Source of the DNA: Dichetophora obliterata
Taxonomy: Eukaryota > Arthropoda > Insecta > Diptera > Sciomyzidae
Direction: 5' to 3'
DNA length: 64,000 bases
Assembly: GCA_963920525.1 (NCBI GenBank)
Contig: OY986436.1
Span: 88,728,470-88,792,469, forward strand
Shown: positions 43,690 to 54,882 of the stretch, piece by piece
Layout: the number at the start of each line of letters is the position of its first letter
Position numbering within the stretch: the first letter of the stretch is position 1
Notes under the pieces: model-generated
Database searches by the model: none
Told to the model about the DNA's origin: nothing
Seen by the model: only the letters and a program-made list of their open reading frames with translations
Position numbers and translations under genes: made by a program

Positions 43690-46600
43690 TTATTTTTTTT
43701 ATTTTAATGTTTTTATTTTAAAAATATATTTTTATACAAATTTACAATATTTTGCTCCATTTCCCTGAAGCTACGAAGGAGCTTACCCATCTGGCTTAGC
43801 TACTATTCTTAAAATATATAATATATTTCAGTCTTATCATTATGAGATCATTTTTTATATCATATATATGCACAAAATCTATTAATTGTTAGTTAGGATG
43901 TATTTCTTAAATTTATTTTTATATGAACTAATTGATACTTCATTTCTTATATATTCCGGCAAACTATTGTAAGCATTTGGTCCAGCATATAAGTAATGTT
44001 GCTTCGTAAGCTCTCGACTACATCTCGCCACTACTAAATTGCTTCTGTTCCTTGTATCAAATCCATGCGAATGCTGCCTTAGCTGTGTAGTATTATAGCT
44101 TATGTTTCTTAAATTCTTGTACACTTGCAGTAGTAATTGGTATTTATACAGCCCAATTAATGGTAAAACATTTTTCAGCTCTGGTGCGTAAAGTTGGTGA
44201 CTTGGAAATCTTGGTTGGAGATTGAAGACTGCTTTCATGCATCTGTTTTGCATTCTCTGTAGTTTTTTTAACTCAACTGTATTTTTATGGGCCCAACACA
44301 TCATCATGTATGATAGGTGTGAGTGTACTAGAGACATATATATTAAGTACTTAGTATCCACAGTAAGTTTATTCCTAAATTTGTATAATAATCCCAAGCC
44401 ATACGATATCTTTTTTTGCACTCCTATAATATGTTGATTCCATGAGAGGTAGTTGTTGAATAAAAGACCGAGAAACTTGACTTGCTCTTCCTCCTCAACT
44501 TCAGCTTCATTAACATTAAACCTAAACTTTTCGGGTTCATTGTGCTGCTGTGAGAATACTATGAACTTAGTCTTTTCTTCGTTTAGTGCGATCTTATTGA
44601 AGCGGAAAAATTCCTTCAAAATTGACACATCATATTCAAGCTTTGCTCTAAGTGCCAAACGTGATAAACTTGGGTAAAAAAGTGCAATGTCATCAGCAAA
44701 AAGAAATAATTTACCATTCAGCGTGATGTTTTTTATATCATTAATAAAAATTAGAAAAAGCAAAGGTCCAAGCACGCTACCTTGTGGTACTCCCCATACT
44801 ACTCTTTGCGGTTCGCTAGTTACTTTACCATTATATACAATTCTTTATATACAATCCTTTAAGTAATTACTCATCAATTGCAGCCTCATATTTTGAAAAC
44901 CAGCAAACTCAAGTTTTTCCACAAGAATGTCATGACTTACACATTCAAACGCCTTTTGCAAATCAATGAATAGACCGCCTACTTTTTTACACCCTCTATC
45001 CAAGTGCACGCAAATATTATCGATTGCCTGTATCAATGCCGGTAGTGTACCTGATCGCTGTCAAAATCCAAACTGCTGATTATATATAAATCCAGTCTCT
45101 TCCAAATGCTTAAGTATTTGATGCTTCATTATTTTTTCTATTATATTATTTAGTATTGGGAAATTCGCAATCGGCCTGTAGTTCTGAGTTTTGGATTTAT
45201 CTCCCCCTTTATATATTGGTATTACTTTTTGACGCTTGAATTTAGCAGGATAAGTGCCTGTTTTTAAAATTGCAGCATATAAATGAACCATTACTCTAGC
45301 AATAGCGGTTTTCAAATTTTAAATGACACACGACTGTATTTTATCTATTCCACAAGACTTTTTTATATTTATCTGCTAAATGATATTTTCCATCTCCTCT
45401 ACCATTACTTCTTCAAGTGAAAACTGCTCATTGGATAATCTAAGCGTTCTGAATGCATTTATATGATCGCCCTCTTCAGTTTCAATTGCTTCTACTATAT
45501 CAACAGCTCTACTTGCAAAAAACTGGTTTAAACAATTTGCAACCTCTCGTTCATCCGTTAAAATTGCTCCATCAGAATTTTCCACGTTCTCGATAGCAGT
45601 CGTCCGCGCAATCCGATTAAAAAAACCATTCAGTGTCTTCCACATAGCTTTCAAATCTCCTTTGACATCCGTTAATTTTTTCTTATAATAGTTATCAATA
45701 AGTATTTTCCTTACGCTTTTAATGATGCTTTTAAGCCTATCGAGACGGTTTCTGACATCTAGCCTGTGTGGTTGGCGCTTTAGTTTTTTATACACGTTGC
45801 TCCGAATTTTTATTAATGCTAAGAATTCTTTATTGACCCAAGGTGAAATTAGATGTTTTTTTTTTGGTTTTAGTAATTACCTCTTTTTTGTTTACCTCAA
45901 TAGCTTCTATTATTACTCGTTCAATATTATCATATATTTCATTAGGATCTTCCATGCCTCTTATGACATCTATATTCAAGTTTATATTAATGGCGTTTGA
46001 AATGTTTTCATAGTTGTAGACTGTTTTACAAGATGTTTTAAATCTATCATCCGCGTCTTTTACATTGGCTGCATTCTAGCCGAAAAAGTGCTCAAGTAGC
46101 GAAGTAGCATAAAATATTTTCGCTATATAAATTGTGACATCTCAAGGAACATGTTCTGTGAGAGCATACCATTCAGCCCGAAAGTTGTGGAACAGTTCTT
46201 TCCGCTGAATGCAGGCATTGATTATGCAGCTCACTATATTGTGATCACTGTGTTTATATTCAATTGAGCTTACGGCAAGTTGCTCAAATTGTATATTTAG
46301 AGAGAACGTAATCAATTGAGGACTCTGAAGTTGGCCTGGTTATTAATTCATGGGACAAGGATAAGCAATATGAGTTGAGCAGTGTAGTGAATGCATGTCT
46401 GTCTGAAGAATGACACAGAGTATTTATGTTAGAGTCTCCAGCAGCAATGCAACACCGTGATCCTATATGCTGAATTTGATCCTCCATAAGGCTCAAAAAC
46501 AAATTAGTTGGGCATCTCGGTGATCTATAATATCCAATAATAATCAAGCTTTTGTTATAGAGTTTAATTGTTGGCAACGAGATTCTGATGAATACTTGCT

Positions 46601-46990
46601 CTACAATACTTGCTCTACAATACTTGCTCTACAATACTTGACTCCTGTTTCGTAACATAAATAGTTAAACCTCCGTGATTATCTCCCCTACAGCAATGTA
46701 CACTTCGATAGCCCGGTAGTTCATAAATATCTATAATTTCTGCTGAAAACCATGTTTCCTGTATGCAGATAATTAGTGGCAGACGTTCTAGCAATGCAAT
46801 CTCATTTTTAAAGCAATTAAATTTATTAATTGAAGCAATATTTCTAGCATTTAAAGATAATATATTTATTAAATTGTTCTGCTGATTTTTTTAAATAAAA
46901 TATTTAAAATTTAAATAAAAATATTAAATTAAAATAAAAATATTAACAAAAATGGACAAACAATTCAACATAGTCAAACAAATATAGTAC
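43690..46990 (-). mobile_element. Near-complete Jockey/CR1-type LINE
   Basis: It reads from about 46990 (5') to 43690 (3'), with an A-rich 3' end (aaaataaaaaaaataaaaa on the minus strand). The order is endonuclease, linker, RT, thumb and C-terminal region. Both flanks outside it share aaattgtac-type motifs (43580-43650 and 47620-47700), which suggests it landed in another AT-rich repeat. Confidence 0.75.
43882..46880 (-). pseudogene. LINE endonuclease/reverse transcriptase with a few breaks
   Basis: Endonuclease: LPLIICIQETWFSAEIID (about 46790, the catalytic ETW motif) and GYYRSPRCPTNLFLSLMED then AAGDSNIN (46550-46410). A 14-bp tandem repeat (caatacttgctcta) at 46590-46640 distorts the frame. 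The linker has KAMWKTLNGFF. RT: KRQKVIPIYKGGDKSKTQNY with NYRPIANFPILNNIIEKI; LFIDLQKAFECVSHDIL; GVPQGSVLGPLLF (44795); LFLFADDIALFY (44700, catalytic FADD); KFLGLLFNNYLSW. The last frame (44775-43882) is open to its stop. Stops or frameshifts occur near 45060, 44850 and in the endonuclease. Confidence 0.8.
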
Positions 46991-47796
46991 AGTACATTCA
47001 GTTTTTAATACTAAATCAAAAAAATGTGTGTCTTCTTCAACAGAAAAATTTATTTAAGTGCATAGTATTTTTAATTTTTATGTTATAGCTACATTGCCCA
47101 TTGTCTTTTTTTTTAATTAAAGAAGAAACTGAATCAACATGCAGATTATTTCTTCGAATTGTTTTGAATTAATTTTGAATCAAGCATATTCTTTCAATCT
47201 TTTCTATATTACCTTATTATATATTATTATGTTAATTTTCTAAGATTTATATACAAATTCTAAATGTTTAATAGTTCAAATAATTCTTGATTTTATATGC
47301 AAATTCTAGTTGTTTGATAGTTTAAAATCGTTTATTGAGCTTTAGGTCAGGTTAAAACAATTTATTGCTCTAACGAATTTTTGTCAAAGAATTTGCCAAC
47401 ATTTACTGAAGAATGTGAAATTGATAAAATTCCCTGTAAAATTATGTAAATGTTGAAAAAAGTGGTTCATTGAATTAATTTTTAATAGATTTAACTTTTT
47501 TTCAATATTTGTGTGTAGAAAAAGCTTGGAGTTTTTAAAAAATCAAGTCGATATGATGAAGATCAAGTTTATGAAAATTAACTAAAAATATCTTCGTGGT
47601 ATTAACGTACTTTTTTTAATAAAATTGTACTGAAGAAGTACAACTGTACTGAAAAATCCAATCCAATGTATGCTTTTATGCTAAAAATTGTACTAAAATA
47701 TTAACTTGTGCAACATTGGCTGAACAATATAACTTTGAGCAAAACACTAACATTCTTACTTGTGGCAGGTACCAAATTAAGAAAATATATGGAAAT
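46991..47796. other. AT-rich upstream region of Ctu2
   Basis: No coding sequence was seen. The stretch 47600-47715 carries repeated ttgtact motifs related to 43580-43650. The core promoter and transcription start of Ctu2 cannot be placed by eye. Confidence 0.4.
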
Positions 47797-49083
47797 ATGT
47801 GCAGTATTGGAGAAGATGACTTTGGTGATGAGGGTGGCATTCACTCGATGATGAACGAATCTCCACCATCTCTGTTAGACTTGCAAGGTATTTGCAAAAA
47901 ATGCGGCCAAATGGACGCAATCGTCCAACTTAGTTTTCGTGAATCAGAGTGCCCTCAATGTTTTCTTTTATACGCTCGGCACAAGTTCCGTGCCACACTC
48001 GGCTCATCAAAGATTCTACCAAAAGGTGCTAAGGTGTTACTTCTATTTGATGGTAGCTCGGAAGCTCTTGTCTTGCTGGATATGATGCACTACGCACAGT
48101 CTCAGAACAACTTTAAGAGACTTCACTGTACGGTACGTGTACTTTACATTGACACTCTTCTTTTGGATGAGGATGTAAAACAGTACAAGATACAATTGCA
48201 AAGCATTGCGTACTGGCTAAAAAAATACAGCCTTTTTGAGAGTTTTTTAACACCTTTTAGTGCACGTCTGGGCACATTAACAAATCTTAAAGCCATAGAT
48301 GATTACTTGGGCCAGGTCGACTTTTTGCATAGTCAAGAGTTGAAATCAAGTATAAACGCTATGAAATCTTTGACGACACGCCAGGATTACGTTAAAAATC
48401 AGAGAAACAGACTGATTGCAGCAGCTTGTGCCCAACTTGATTGCAATTTTGTATTTTTACCAGATATCAGTACAAACTTGGCTGCACAGTTATTAACCGA
48501 TATTGTTTTGGGGCGTGGGGGCTCAGTGGCACTTAACGTAACCTTGGTAGATGCGCGATTTAGTGGAATAAAATTTGTGCGACCCTTAAAAGATCTTAAT
48601 GCAATAGAGGTGGGATACTATATGAAGGTGCAGAATCTAAAACCAATTGAAATGAATAGCTATGGCGGAAAACTTTGCGAAACTTCAAGCTTACAGAATC
48701 TGACAAAAGCATTTGTAGATAATTTACAACAGAGTTATGCATCTACAGTTTCCACAATTTTTCGAACTGGTGATAAATTAGCGCCTAACAACTTGCTTAG
48801 TGAACAAATTCAAAATTTAAATATATGCAACGAAGATGGAGCCACAGGAAGTTTATGTGCATTTTGTCATTCAAAATTGGACTATTCTGAATCTCGAACA
48901 ATTCTTGCAACCGAATTTTCGCGAATTGTCTCTGAAGCGGGACCATCACTTGGCAACTGTTCTGATATAGAAACGGTAGCAAAAAAGACCATGAATAATA
49001 TGGAAGATTACGAGCAATGCAATTTTTGTCACAGTTGTCGCAATATACTAAATGAATGTCCAAATAAAGATCTAATTTTATAA
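47797..49083 (+). CDS. Ctu2: Cytoplasmic tRNA 2-thiolation protein 2
   Basis: Ctu2/Ncs2 works with Ctu1/Ncs6 in the cytosol to put sulfur on C2 of the wobble uridine of Lys, Glu and Gln tRNAs, taking sulfur from Urm1. The 428-residue product is a single open exon. Its N-terminus MCSIGEDDFGDEGG is the characteristic fly CTU2 start, so the ATG at 47797 was chosen over upstream in-frame codons that lack a methionine. CKKCG (residues 33-37) and ECPQCF (51-56) form a zinc-ribbon pair, followed by HKFRATLGSSK and LLFDGSSEALVLLDMM, the degenerate nucleotide-binding region. CTU2 lacks the full PP-loop of its partner. Two further CxxC pairs occur near the C-terminus (CAFC, CNFCHSC). No break is seen. 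It converges with the Nudix gene downstream. Confidence 0.93.
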   Translation: MCSIGEDDFGDEGGIHSMMNESPPSLLDLQGICKKCGQMDAIVQLSFRESECPQCFLLYARHKFRATLGSSKILPKGAKVLLLFDGSSEALVLLDMMHYAQSQNNFKRLHCTVRVLYIDTLLLDEDVKQYKIQLQSIAYWLKKYSLFESFLTPFSARLGTLTNLKAIDDYLGQVDFLHSQELKSSINAMKSLTTRQDYVKNQRNRLIAAACAQLDCNFVFLPDISTNLAAQLLTDIVLGRGGSVALNVTLVDARFSGIKFVRPLKDLNAIEVGYYMKVQNLKPIEMNSYGGKLCETSSLQNLTKAFVDNLQQSYASTVSTIFRTGDKLAPNNLLSEQIQNLNICNEDGATGSLCAFCHSKLDYSESRTILATEFSRIVSEAGPSLGNCSDIETVAKKTMNNMEDYEQCNFCHSCRNILNECPNKDLIL

Positions 49084-49412
49084 AAAAATTATTTATTTCG
49101 AGTAATTTTGGAGACTTCCGTAGTGTGTAATTTTTTGTTTGCTCTGAAGATCTTTGGCTGCAAAAAATTTAAACTTTTAATATTTTTATCTTCAAATACA
49201 TATTTTTACCTCTATCGGAAGCCATTGTCAGGAAAAATTATAAAATAAATTATATACTAACATATAAAAATGCACTTCTGATGGTTATGGGAACTTGGCC
49301 ATCTCCACAAGTAATAAAAAAGTCATGTAATAGATCTATTAAATTATCGAAGAAGAAAGCGCCGGCGCTATGAAAAATCATCAAAAAAAAAAATAAAAAT
49401 CGCCCAACAGAT
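49084..49412. other. Ctu2 3' flank
   Basis: An AATAAA-like polyadenylation signal lies in aaaataaattatat near 49243. No other feature was seen. Confidence 0.45.
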
Positions 49413-49730
49413 TACTGAGGGCTGTAATCGCCAAGCAGCGGCTGAAGACCACCTATTTAAAAGATAATTATATCCATAAGTACTGTAGACAGCGAAGCCG
49501 GTGTTAGACTTATTGAGGGTTGTAATCCCTAAGCAACGACCGAAGGCCGCCTGTTAAAAAAGAATGTCCAGAAGTACTGTAGACAACGATGCTAGTGTTG
49601 GACTAACTGAGGGTTTGTAATCCCTTAGCAGCGGCTGAAGGCCGCCTATTAAGAAGGAAATTATATCCAGAAGTAATGTAGACAGGCCGCAACCCTGATT
49701 AAGTCTAACACTGTCCTCGCTGTCTACAGT
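49413..49730. repeat. Tandem repeat of about 96 bp ending in an inverted copy
   Basis: Three direct units begin at about 49414, 49512 and 49606 (spacing 98 and 94 bp) and share actgagggttgtaatccc, gcagcggctgaaggccgcct and agaagtactgtagac. The last part (49690-49730) is an inverted copy of the segment actgtagacagcg...gtgttagactta, so the array ends in a foldback. It lies between two convergent genes. Confidence 0.65.
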
Positions 49731-50215
49731 AAAAATAGCTTAAGTCTACTTAAGACAGATCTGAGTTTTTATATAGAACTATAAACACACAAAATCTGGA
49801 GCTTCTAGCATGACCTTAGCCAAAGTTATGACACAAAAATAAAAGACCCTTCCATATAACTTATATGGCGATTGAAAACTTTGAAGCAAGATTTCTTGAA
49901 ATCAGACTTAAGCTGTTATTGCTTATCGACACAGATATCAGCATTTGTTGAAACCACTTGGGATTATGACCCAAGTGGTCAGAATCCCCATTTGAGATTA
50001 TGTCCCTTGGGTCTGTGTCCCGGCATCCCTTATTCCATATATTAAATCTTGTATCTCTCTTCGCAATATAAATTATTAGGTTATATATATAATAATTATA
50101 ACTAATAACTTATTACAATAGTCTGCTAAATTGTTTAATCAGTTGACCGAATTAATAAATAAATATAAAACAACTCCAGACGCTTTACATACATCACTTT
50201 TAATTTACTATGTAT
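49731..50215. other. Spacer between convergent genes
   Basis: A partial inverted motif (gggattatgacccaagtggt and agattatgtcccttgggtct) lies at 49970-50020. No gene was recognised. Confidence 0.4.
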
Positions 50216-50221
50216 TTTATT
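50216..50221 (-). promoter_or_regulatory. Polyadenylation signal AATAAA of the Nudix gene
   Basis: tttatt on the plus strand, about 95 bp beyond the Nudix stop codon in its direction of transcription. The position is plausible for 3' end formation. Confidence 0.4.
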
Positions 50222-50315
50222 TTTTGTACTTTATTATATTATATTTACGATAACAGAAAATGCCATTTTTTAATTAGTTTAAGAATTTTGTCCAAGCATG
50301 TCAAGAAAGATTTAG

Positions 50316-51917
50316 CTAAAGCGTGCTTTTAGAGCTTGTTTCAATCTTAACAGGGCTAAGGTGTTGATCTATGGGCTCAATACTTAGATTCACATGCATA
50401 TCATATATATCACGATACACCAAACGATGTCGCCGCAGAGTTTTAGACTGGAATTCATCAAGAGTTTCATCGACTATTATTGTTTCCTTGATATCGTCTG
50501 GATTATCTGGATAAATGTCGTCACCTTTAAATAAAAATATTAAGATAAGCTTACTAAAATAAACTTGAACTGTACCAGGTAGTATTCCAGTTAAGCCATC
50601 AATGCATTTGTAATAAACTGGCATGAGCAGTGTGGAGCCTTTTTTATTTCGATCCTTGCTGAACTTCACCAATTCTTTCAGAAAGAAAAGCTGCGTTAGA
50701 CGAGAAAGCTCATAGAACTGGATAAACGGAAGCCACACAATGCGATTAGAAAATGCTCTAAGTAACAAGTTTGGAGGTTGCCACTGAAAATCAGTTATTT
50801 ATTCAGATATTCTTTGGAGTAATGCGTATATAAACCATAAACTCAGCCACTTCAGTTTTTTCGATGAACAATTTCGGTTCCGTCGTAAGAGCCACAAAAT
50901 AGAAAACTGTATCAAATCTTAGAAATAATTGAAATGTGTGGATGAAGGTGATATGTCGCATTTTTGTATTTTCGCTATTCTATGCATTAATGAAGATGTA
51001 ATGTACATGGAAACCATTTTAAACTTTAAAACAACCATGTTTGTGGCTATTATAGAAAATAACTTCTTCACAAAGTTTGACTTAGTATAAATTTCAATAC
51101 AAACGCGAAACTTTGAACTCAATTTTATAGAAATTAAAATTTTACGACATATCACCTTCATCCACTCGTCTTCAATTTTTCAACAATCAATTAGATTAGA
51201 AAAATAAAAATTTATCAAATAAAATCATGCAAACTTACTTTTTGACGGCCGTTGCTGAACTTCGCCAAACGGACCACTCATATAAACTCCATACGTCTGG
51301 TAGCACTTTTAAGTGCTTACAGAGCTTTAAGAATTGTTTCGGATTAGAGTGTACCAATTTCTGCCAATGGTTTATATCGAAGGCATCGTTAAATATGTAT
51401 CCATATTCTTGCGAATCTAGAACATTTTGTTGATTGCGGCATAAGAGAAGGCCCACCTCTTCAAATGTTTCACGAATTGCAGTTATCCGTAATGAGATAT
51501 CTCTTAAAAACCGGTGTTAATTGTAATTAAGTAAAACTTGAGTTTAAGATTGGGTAAAGTACTTTGGACATTTAGAAATTGTGTTTGATAATATACGCGG
51601 TCTGCCTTGCCCTGTGTTGACTAATGCCAATATTTGTTTTAGTGTTACTCCAAATTCCTGAAAATATTCCAGCCATTCTTCATCTTCATCAGCCGATTCA
51701 AAGACTCCACCCGGAAAGACGCAGTGATCACGTAAAAATGCTGTCTGCTCTGTCCTTTTAAAAATGAGGACCTTAGAGAACACATTTGTTAACGTAAAAA
51801 AAACATATATTGTGCAATACATACTTCAAAATCATAAACTGAATCGGCTCTGTAATCTGGTGCAGCAATTATTAAACTAGCTGATTCCCGCAAAGATCCT
51901 CTATTATTTCGAGACAT
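50316..51917 (-). CDS. NUDT19-like Nudix hydrolase, six exons
   Basis: Nudix enzymes of this group hydrolyse diphosphate bonds in nucleotide conjugates such as CoA esters. Exons on the minus strand: 51917-51825 (MSRNNRGSLRESASLIIAAP), 51771-51563, 51502-51239, 50917-50836, 50783-50576 and 50524-50316. Introns have GT..AG ends and are 53, 60, 322, 52 and 51 bp. Total 354 residues, in line with the family, and all phases agree. Exon 2 holds LIFKRTEQTAF and VFPGGVFESAD. Exon 3 holds AIRETFEEVGLLL, the Nudix box core that binds the metal. FDTVFYFVAL and GLTGILPGDDIYPDNP (across exons 5-6) are typical of the C-terminal part. The product ends KSTL, not a standard peroxisomal signal. The large third intron contains a MITE. 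Exon limits are my own reading. Confidence 0.85.
50938..51165. mobile_element. MITE in the third Nudix intron
   Basis: The inverted ends gtggatgaaggtgatatgtc (50938) and its exact complement ending at 51165 bound 228 bp, identical over 21 bp. Removing it would bring the intron near the size of its neighbours. There is no coding capacity. Confidence 0.65.
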
Positions 51918-51949
51918 ATTCAAATCTTGAACTTGGACCTTTACACTTT

Positions 51950-52570
51950 CTTTTTAACCTACCCTCATTAACTCGATGATTGGGGGCCTAATCTTTAGGG
52001 GCCCTCAAACGATACTACATGTCCATCCGACCTGTCAAGTCATCACACATGTAGTATCGTTCGAGTCCAAGAAATCAAGGCGGATGGACATGTCCGATGG
52101 AAGTCAAAAATTTTTCACTTTTACTAAGTACGTCCGACATGTAGTTCCTTTTGCGTGCGCGGCCATCAATTATTTGACAAGGTAGTAGCGTAGACTGGCT
52201 TTTTTCTCACGAGTGGCGATGGGTAGTTGTCAAAATTAGCTGCTCATGCAATAAATCAAAGAAATGTGAAAAAATAAACAACGACTTAAACATAGCTAGT
52301 CAATCGCAGCAAACTAAAAACATTCCAATAAACTTCGCGAACAAATTTAATGAATTAAAGAAAAGTTAAAAATAAGCACATAGCTAGTCAACAGCAGCAA
52401 ACTAAAACTTCTATAGCTGTTTTTGACAACTACCAATCGCCAAAAAACTGTCACGGCTACCTTGTCAAATAATTTAACCATGAGTCCGTCATGTAGTATC
52501 GTTTGAGGGCCCCTTTTGATCATGGGAGCATGGCAGAATAATGAGGTAGGGTAAGTAGCTTTGACAAGAC
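51950..52570. mobile_element. Foldback element nested in a second element, upstream of the Nudix gene
   Basis: The core 51998-52513 has ends ggggccctcaaacgatacta on both sides as inverted repeats. Longer inner arms are complementary (ttatttgacaaggtag and ggcgatgggtagttgtcaaa on the left, their complements at 52400-52470). Outside it, acctaccctcatta (51957) and aatgaggtagggtaagtagc (52541) are a second inverted pair, so the core sits in an older element. Its right arm, through tgacaagacctatcgttaat, recurs inverted at 63700-63760. The Nudix ATG is at 51917, about 35 bp away. Confidence 0.6.
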
Positions 52571-53609
52571 CTATCGTTAATGTCAAAATCATAAAATATA
52601 GTGCTACCATATCACAAATTAAAATCCAATGAAAAATCCATATTTTGTCTAAGCGTTTCTGATGAAATCCTTTACAAAAAATACTACAAAACGGGGAAGT
52701 ACAGGTCTTTTGTTTTAGGCAAGCTTTAAGCGGACTTATTCTGCTTATATATAATATATATAAAATTAAAATATATCCTCATTTAATATTATTCACCCTT
52801 CATAAAATTCTTTTCCAAGTTTTTCTCCCAAAAGTTACATTAATAAAGAAAACTGGCAATAGACATGTGCATGGGTGCATAATAAACCTGTTTCAAGACA
52901 CTATCTGATTTCAAATACTAACTGTCGTACGCTCTCAGCTTTAATAACAAATGCGTGTAGTGAAAAAGAAAAGAGAGTGCAAGAGAGCGTAGGCAAATAT
53001 TGAAACAAAATGTTGTTGCAGTGTACCTATAAAAGTGGTGTGCAAAATAGTTCAAGCATATGAAATGAAGTTTTCAATGCACTAGATGCACCAAGAATTT
53101 TTTAGCTTATACAAGCAAAGAAAACTAATAGATTTTCATATTTAGACATTAAGCTATATATGAAGAGTTTTATTTGATTTATTGGAAATAATATGATTTT
53201 CATTGATGTGCAGTTTTTTAAAATGAAAATAAACAAATAATTGTTAAAACTAATTTTATTTTTAAGTGTCATAACGATTAAAAAAATTAAATGTAAAGTA
53301 TTTACATTGGTCTTCATATACCTACTATATTAAATCAAAATGTAATTTATTAAAATTTAAATTTTCGAACAAGTTTAAAATGTTAGTTTGTTTTATTTTC
53401 ATATTTTTCATATTCATTGAATAACTATTTGGTAATGATTGTTTCACATTTAAGTTTTTACATCGGTTCAGTCAAAAGAACACTTGTTATTGCTGTTATT
53501 CCCATAGAAAAGCTACGCAAAGTAACAAACAAAACTTACCGCTATTTCTCAAATATTATAACAATAACAAAATTTTTAAAATCTCAATCTACGACATTAC
53601 TCTTTACTA
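52571..53609. other. AT-rich spacer, nothing recognised
   Basis: Short frames are AT translation. A purine-rich gaaaaagaaaagagagtgca stretch lies near 52961. No RNA gene or repeat pairing was found. Confidence 0.4.
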
Positions 53610-53861
53610 GTAGTGTGGCAGAAATCAGGGAATCTGGGGGCGAACGTTTACAATGTAACATTTCTGACTGTCTCAACCTGGCGAGGCCAGCATAATCTTT
53701 GTGAAATCGCCTCAAGTCGACTCAAGCCTCCACGTGGTGTTTCCTGGGCAACGTCAAAACTGACAACCGTTAGTTTGGCGGCTAATCTGAGCGGCGGGCC
53801 CCCCTAGGCTTAAAATAGATTGTGCGTCGTGTTTGAAGCCCACCCGTAAAAACCTATTTTA

Positions 53862-54660
53862 ATGAAAACAATTAAGAAAAGAAGAAAACTGATCCCCAAA
53901 TCTGATGACGACTACCGCAAACGAAAAACTGATAATGATTTACGGATATATACCTGGAATGTCCGAACCCTTAATTGGGAAGGTGCCTCTATCCAACTGA
54001 CTGATGTCTTGGAATGATACAAAGCTGATATCACTGCTATCCAAGAAATGCGATGGAAGGGACAGGGTTGCATTCGGCATGCACCCTGTGATATCTACCA
54101 CAGCGGCCATATGGAGAAGTACGAGTTTGGATGCGGATTTTTAGTTGGCAAGAGACTACGGCCCCACGTCCTGAGATTCACACCTCTGAACGAACGACTT
54201 GCCATCATCCGCATCAAGGTTACATTTTTTAATATAAGCCTAATATTTGCGCACGCTCCGACAGAAGACAAGGACGATGAGATCAAGGAAATTTTCTACG
54301 AACGCCTTGAAAATGCTTACGATCGCTGCCTCCGTCACGACGTAAAAATCGTGCTTGGTGACTTCAACGCTAAGGTGGGCAAGGAAAATATGTTTGGTCC
54401 AACAGTCGGAAAGTTCAGCCTCCACGACAACACCTTCGATAACGGAATGAGGCTGATTGACTTCGCCGCAGCACGAAACATGGTCGTAAGTAGCACTAGA
54501 TTCAAGCATCTCAATATTCATAAAACCAAAATGATCACGTTTTGATCGACGTAAGGCACTCTTCCAGTGTATTGGATGTACGCACGATTCGTGGTGTAAA
54601 CATTGACTCGGATCACTATCTTGTTGCAGCCAAGATCCGTACACGTCTGTGCGCAGCTTA
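53862..54660 (+). pseudogene. RTE endonuclease domain
   Basis: From the ATG at 53862 the basic leader MKTIKKRRKLIPK runs into LRIYTWNVRTLNWEG and ITAIQEMRWKGQG (catalytic QEMRW). CGFLVGKRLRPHVLRF, HAPTEDKDDEIKEIFYERLE and KIVLGDFNAKVG (catalytic GDFNAK) follow. An in-frame TGA lies near 54016. The frame also breaks at 54545 before the SDH motif region. The domain would nick the target DNA. Confidence 0.75.
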
Positions 54661-54882
54661 GAATACACGCAACTCTACACGGAGAAAGCTAGACGTCGAC
54701 AAGCTGCAATCGAAACAGACAGCCGATGCTTTTGCCACTCGACTCTCACTCCTGCTTCAAAGCACTCCTCCAATCGATGATATATGCGCGCAGTGGACAC
54801 ACATTTCCAAATACATGCGTGCAGCTGCTGAAGAGGTGATTGGCTACCACCACCCTCGCCGAAACCAGTAGTACGACCAGGA

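Noticed and set aside
47716..47796. Upstream extension of Ctu2 by 27 codons
   Set aside because: The extension has no ATG and is AT-rich repeat-derived sequence. The family N-terminus starts at the ATG at 47797.
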